A stretch of DNA of 64,000 nucleotides from Actinacidiphila guanduensis (GTDB lineage: Bacteria; Actinomycetota; Actinomycetes; Streptomycetales; Streptomycetaceae): assembly GCF_900103985.1 (NCBI RefSeq), contig NZ_FNIE01000021.1, forward strand, positions 1 through 64,000, in the 5' to 3' direction. A program made the position numbers and the translations under genes. The notes beneath the pieces were generated by a model, which saw only the letters and a program-made list of their open reading frames with translations, was not told the DNA's origin and ran no database searches. Positions 60,731 through 64,000 of this stretch are shown here, piece after piece (position 1 is the stretch's first letter; the number at the start of each line of letters is the position of its first letter).

Positions 60731-60880
60731 CTGCATGTGATTCCCGCCGATACCCGGCCATCTTCGGCGATCCCCTGCGATCACTGTCGATCCATGGGCA
60801 AGCCCGGCAAGCCGACATGATCTCCGGCGATCCCTCGCGAGTCGTCGCGATCATGCACGATCACCCGCGAGCGGGGCGGA
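60731..60880. repeat. Helically phased degenerate 10-bp tandem array
   Basis: Fifteen consecutive 10-base units, all ending in A and 12 of them in GA; the best match consensus TCNCC(G/C)GCGA (for example TCTTCGGCGA, TCTCCGGCGA, TCACCCGCGA). GATC therefore recurs in exact 10-base register at 60769, 60779, 60789, 60819, 60829, 60849 and 60859. It lies 34-184 bases upstream of the MFS start. A ten-base period cannot be coding. Confidence 0.75.
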
Positions 60881-61207
60881 TGCGACAGCGTACGCGAGAG
60901 ACCTGTCCGCCCTCTGTGACCCAGCCCACGCGTACCCCGGGCCGCGCCCCGGCACGGCCGGGTCCACCCGATCGGACCCACCCGGCGATCCTCAGGGAAA
61001 CCCTGAATAAATTCGAGGGAAATAAGCGCCAAATAAGCAAAGCCCGATGTGAGTATCAACACCCGAACATAAACTTCACCGCACCCTCCGCATTCGCGCC
61101 AAACCCCGTCCGCCAAAGGGGTGGTGAGACGCAGTCCACATCACATCGTCATTACAAATCAGCCCGTGCAGCGGTTCTTGACTGTCACACGCTGTAACGT
61201 CGTTTGA
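60881..61207. other. AT-rich intergenic segment before PAP2 gene
   Basis: About 330 bases with an AT-rich patch (61005-61085) that includes CTGAATAAATTCGAGGGAAA and AAATAAGCAAAG. TTGACT at 61178 lies close to the GTG start of PAP2 (61208) but its -10 would be at 11 bases, so no promoter is claimed. No gene seen. Confidence 0.45.
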
Positions 61208-62437
61208 GTGCGTACCGATAGCAGGAGCCACGGCGCGGCCGGACGCTCGTCAGGCGGCCGGCCGCCTCTGATGAGCCGAACACGCGTCTGGCTGTTCGCC
61301 CTGACCGTGACGGCCTACGTGGCCATCGTCATCGGCGTCGTCACCGACTCCAAGCTGGTGACGCTCGACTGGCAGGTCATGTTCTGGCGTCCGTACAAGC
61401 AGTGGCCGCAGATCCACCCGTTCCTGGACTACTTCGTGGTCCTCGGGCAGCGCGGCCCCACCGCCGTGATCGTGCTCTGCTGGCTGTGCTGGCGCGGCTG
61501 GCGGCGCAGCACCCTGCACCCCCTGCTGGTCTTCGGCACCTCGCTGCTGCTGCTCAACATCACCGTGGGCGCCGTGAAATACGGCCTCGGCCGGCTCGGG
61601 CCGCATTACGCGACCACCGTCGGGTCGGCGGAGATGTTCGCCGGCGGGGATATATTTCCGTCCGGCCACACCGCCAACGCCGTGGTGACCTGGGGCGTTC
61701 TCGCCTACCTGGCCACCACCCCCCGGGCCAGGCGCTGGGGCTCGGTGGCCAGCGCGCTGCTCGCGCTGGGCGTCGGCGCCACCACCGTCTACCTGGGCAC
61801 CCACTGGGTGAGCGACGTGCTGCTCGGCTGGGCCGCGGGGCTGCTGATCCTGCTGGCGCTGCCGTGGTTCGAGCCGGCGATGGCCAAGGCCGAGCAGTGG
61901 CTCACGCAGGCGTGGCGGCGGCTGCGGTCCCGCGCCCGTCGGCCGGCCACCGGCCCTGCCGTGAAGCCGGTCGCGAGCCCGGTCGCAGACCCCGCGACGA
62001 GCCCGGTCCCGACCCCCGTCACGGCCCCCGCGGACGCGTCCGGCCTGGTCGCCGCCCGTACGGCGGAGGCAGCCGACCAGGGCGCCCCCCAGCCGGCCGA
62101 ACCGGTCACGGCGGGCAGCGCGGCAGCGGCCGCGACGGGGGGCACCGCAGCGAGCGGCACCGTCACGGGCTCGGCCGCAGGCGCCCTAACTGGCACGGCA
62201 ACCGCCACCGGCACGGCCGCCGGAACCGTCACCGGCCCGGCGAACGGCGCGCCAGGCCCCGCCCCGGCCCCTCCCACAGCCCCCCACCTGGGCGGACGCC
62301 CTCACACCGGCCGCAACGACCGTACGCCGCTGACCCCGGTCGGCAGCCGCCGCCCGCTCACGGAGCGGCAGCCGGTACGGCCCGCGCCGCCGCTCACCCC
62401 TGCCAGCAGCGCCGCACGCGGCCCTCGGCCACGGTGA
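61208..62437 (+). CDS. PAP2 family phosphatase with Ala/Thr-rich tail
   Basis: A 409-residue membrane phosphatase. Five or six transmembrane segments span about residues 25-220. PAP2 motifs: KYGLGRLGP, the PSGHTANAV block and the GTHWVSDVLLGW block with the catalytic His and Asp. Residues about 240-409 are a low-complexity Ala/Thr/Pro/Gly tail, probably cytoplasmic or extracellular. Likely dephosphorylates a lipid phosphate such as undecaprenyl pyrophosphate or phosphatidate. It overlaps the convergent I78 gene by 44 bases. Confidence 0.87.
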   Translation: MRTDSRSHGAAGRSSGGRPPLMSRTRVWLFALTVTAYVAIVIGVVTDSKLVTLDWQVMFWRPYKQWPQIHPFLDYFVVLGQRGPTAVIVLCWLCWRGWRRSTLHPLLVFGTSLLLLNITVGAVKYGLGRLGPHYATTVGSAEMFAGGDIFPSGHTANAVVTWGVLAYLATTPRARRWGSVASALLALGVGATTVYLGTHWVSDVLLGWAAGLLILLALPWFEPAMAKAEQWLTQAWRRLRSRARRPATGPAVKPVASPVADPATSPVPTPVTAPADASGLVAARTAEAADQGAPQPAEPVTAGSAAAAATGGTAASGTVTGSAAGALTGTATATGTAAGTVTGPANGAPGPAPAPPTAPHLGGRPHTGRNDRTPLTPVGSRRPLTERQPVRPAPPLTPASSAARGPRPR

Positions 62438-62612
62438 AGTTGAGCCGCCCGGCGACGAACTCCATCGTCACCACCGCCTCGGGCGGAAGACTGCGCACCG
62501 TGGTCCAGCCGCGTTCCCGGGCCCGCCGTTCGGCCTCTTCGAGGGCGAGTCCGGGATAGGCGTCGAGGTCGTCACTCGGATTGCGGCCGGGAGGGTTCGG
62601 TAGGGATGACAT
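62394..62612 (-). CDS. I78-type peptidase inhibitor-like protein
   Basis: A 72-residue protein resembling the I78 family of small serine protease inhibitors: LALEEAERRARERGWTTVRS then EAVVTMEFVAGRLNFTVAEG and a C-terminal RVRRCW. No signal peptide is visible, so it may act inside the cell. ATG at 62612 is used. The 3' end overlaps the PAP2 gene tail by 44 bases. Confidence 0.7.
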   Translation of the reverse strand: MSSLPNPPGRNPSDDLDAYPGLALEEAERRARERGWTTVRSLPPEAVVTMEFVAGRLNFTVAEGRVRRCWQG

Positions 62613-62789
62613 ACCCGCCACCGTATTCGACCGAATAGCCGAAAGCATCCGCTCGGCGGTGAAGCCGGGAACTCACACCTTCCGCACAGTTCCTGCACAC
62701 AATCCGATGAGTGCCGCGGCTATTACCGGACAAGAAGAACGCCGCCCAAGCGTCTGCCCCGTACGACGCATCACATGCACGCCGACGCG

Positions 62790-64000
62790 TCACACGCGCG
62801 CAGCCGCCGCCCGGGCCAGGCCGGCCGCCGACAGCAGTCCGCCGGCTGTCCGGCCGTAGGCGGCCCGCGCCGCGGCCCGGGGCCGGGCGGCGGGCCGCGC
62901 CCGGGAGTCCAGCAGCCGCTGGTAGAGCCGGACGTGGCGGGCCGCGATCACCGCCGGGTCGAACCGCTCGCCGGCGACCAGCGCGGCGCGGCCCATCCGG
63001 CGGCGCAGCGCGTCGTCCGCGACCAGCCGCAGCAGGGCCGCGGCGATGGCGGGCACGTCCCGCGGCGGGACGAGCAGCCCGTCGACCCCGTCGTGGACGA
63101 TCTCGCGCGGGCCGTGCGGGCAGTCGGTGGCCACGACCGGCAGCCCGGCCCGCATCCCCTCCACGATCGTCATGCCGAAGGACTCCAGGGTGGAGGTGAC
63201 CGCGAGGATCGAGCCGCGGGCGAGTTCCGGTTCGATCGGGGTGACCGCGCCCATCAGCCGCACATTCTCCCCGACGCCGAGCTCCGCGATCAGCGCCTGC
63301 AGGCTCGCCCGCTTCTCCCCGCCCCCGTACAGCCGCAGGGTCCAGTCCGGGTGGGCCGCGCAGACCAGGGCGAAGGCCCGGATGAGGTCGTCGTAGCGCT
63401 TGCCCTCCGCCAGGCGCCCGGCGGCGACCACGACCGGCGCCGAGCAGTCGGAGGGCGGCACGGGCGAAGGCGGGGCGCTGTTGGGGACGGCTGCGACGGG
63501 GACACCCGGCAGGCGCCTGCGGTAGGCGGCGGCGTCGGCCCGCGTGGTGGTGGTCACCGCGTCGAGCGCCGGGTAGGCGCCGCGCAGGCACTGCAGCAGG
63601 CGGCGCGGGTGGGAGTCGAGGGTGAGGTGCTCCTGGGCGACGCGGACCAGGCGGCGCGGGGCCTGCCGGGCGAGGTGCACGTTGAGGCCGGGGCGGGTGC
63701 CGACGACGACATCGGCGTCGAGGCCGGTGAGGAAGTCGCCGATGAGCTCGTCCGTCCGGGCGCTGTACATCGCGTGCCGGGGGTCGGCCCGCGGGTAGAC
63801 GCGGGAGGGCTCGCGGTGGCGCGGGTCGTCCGCGAGGTCGTCGGGGCCGCCCTTGCGGATGTCGGCGAGATGACGCAGCCGGATGCGCGGGTCGTGCGGT
63901 ATGCGCGGCTCGTCGTGGTTGCGGAAGACCGAGACGACCTGCACGTCGTGGCCGTCGGCGGCGAGCTGCCCGGCCAGATTGCGGGTGGTGCGGATGGTGC
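62790..64000 (-). CDS. Glycosyltransferase family 4, partial
   Basis: A GT-B glycosyltransferase running off the right edge. 403 codons are in the window, lacking the N-terminal start. The visible part begins TIRTTRNLAGQLAADGHDV (acceptor-binding region) and has the family-4 C-terminal domain: VVVAAGRLAEGKRYDDLIRAF, the EX7E-type SILAVTSTLESFGMTIVEGM and GLPVVATDCPHGPREIV. It likely uses a nucleotide sugar to glycosylate a cell-surface or secondary metabolite substrate; identity unknown. The stop is at 62790. Confidence 0.9.
   Translation of the reverse strand, partial: TIRTTRNLAGQLAADGHDVQVVSVFRNHDEPRIPHDPRIRLRHLADIRKGGPDDLADDPRHREPSRVYPRADPRHAMYSARTDELIGDFLTGLDADVVVGTRPGLNVHLARQAPRRLVRVAQEHLTLDSHPRRLLQCLRGAYPALDAVTTTTRADAAAYRRRLPGVPVAAVPNSAPPSPVPPSDCSAPVVVAAGRLAEGKRYDDLIRAFALVCAAHPDWTLRLYGGGEKRASLQALIAELGVGENVRLMGAVTPIEPELARGSILAVTSTLESFGMTIVEGMRAGLPVVATDCPHGPREIVHDGVDGLLVPPRDVPAIAAALLRLVADDALRRRMGRAALVAGERFDPAVIAARHVRLYQRLLDSRARPAARPRAAARAAYGRTAGGLLSAAGLARAAAARV

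Noticed and set aside
60741-60880. Decamer array as coding repeat or DnaA/ParB sites
   Set aside because: Ten-base period shifts frame every unit, and the units do not match TTGTCCACA or the ParB-type GTTTCACGTGAAAC.
61178-61200. TTGACT and TAACGT as promoter of PAP2
   Set aside because: Spacer is 11 bases and the -10 would be eight bases from the start codon.

Overview
The window is 64 kb of very GC-rich DNA with strong third-codon GC bias, frequent GTG starts, Shine-Dalgarno GGAGG motifs and dense strand-switching operons. Gene content (gas vesicle cluster of the GvpO-A-F-G-Y-J-L-S-K type, DnaE2/ImuB pair, SepF paralog, secreted streptogrisin-like protease, many TetR/GntR regulators) points to a chromosome of Streptomyces or a close relative in the Streptomycetaceae. 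From memory, the order gluconate operon, ADH/ALDH, hmgA, GDSL lipase, lipase, dnaE2/imuB, SepF paralog resembles one arm of the Streptomyces coelicolor chromosome. That synteny is inferred and was not computed. No tRNA, rRNA, CRISPR array, transposase or integrase was seen.

Layout. 1-6 kb: a DUF6461 gene beside an SMI1/KNR4 remnant, pirin, an AtuA-type acyclic terpene utilisation protein, a Nudix hydrolase and two DUF202 membrane proteins. 6-10.6 kb: sugar-acid catabolism (FadR-type regulator, gluconokinase, gluconate permease, glucarate dehydratase). 10.7-17.3 kb: an acyl-CoA module (APH-type phosphotransferase plus acyl-CoA dehydrogenase, quinone oxidoreductase plus TetR, acyl-CoA ligase plus SDR). 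17.3-20.2 kb: a secreted penicillin-acylase-family hydrolase. 20.6-26 kb: a Ppx/GppA protein convergent with a nine-gene gas vesicle operon. 26-39 kb: methyltransferase, epimerase, XRE regulator, MaoC, two TetR regulators, acyl-CoA dehydrogenase, FomD-like protein, alcohol and aldehyde dehydrogenases, and a molybdopterin oxidoreductase. 39-43 kb: homogentisate dioxygenase, a GntR/UTRA regulator and a type-ISP-like protein. 43-48 kb: secreted GDSL and alpha/beta lipases, an AAA ATPase and a methyltransferase-Nudix fusion. 48-53 kb: the dnaE2-imuB mutagenesis operon and a PPOX-fold protein. 53-64 kb: serine protease, DUF1684, a DUF5685 protein with a cysteine-rich tail, SepF paralog, acyl-CoA dehydrogenase, MFS exporter, PAP2 phosphatase, I78-type inhibitor and a partial glycosyltransferase.

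Regulatory structure is the richest non-coding signal. Two 19-bp operators of form AAACTA-N7-TAGTTT sit in front of a TetR/acyl-CoA dehydrogenase pair and of the aldehyde dehydrogenase 4 kb away. Two copies of TGAGCAAGCGCTT link a MaoC hydratase to its neighbouring TetR. A perfect 17-bp-arm palindrome precedes hmgA. A LexA-type box precedes dnaE2. Promoters with near-leaderless geometry serve the phosphotransferase and glucarate dehydratase genes. Several gaps carry short degenerate tandem repeats; the most striking is a 10-bp-phased array upstream of the MFS gene (60731-60880).

Coordinates, starts and motifs were read by eye. Family names come from recognising motifs and not from database searches.
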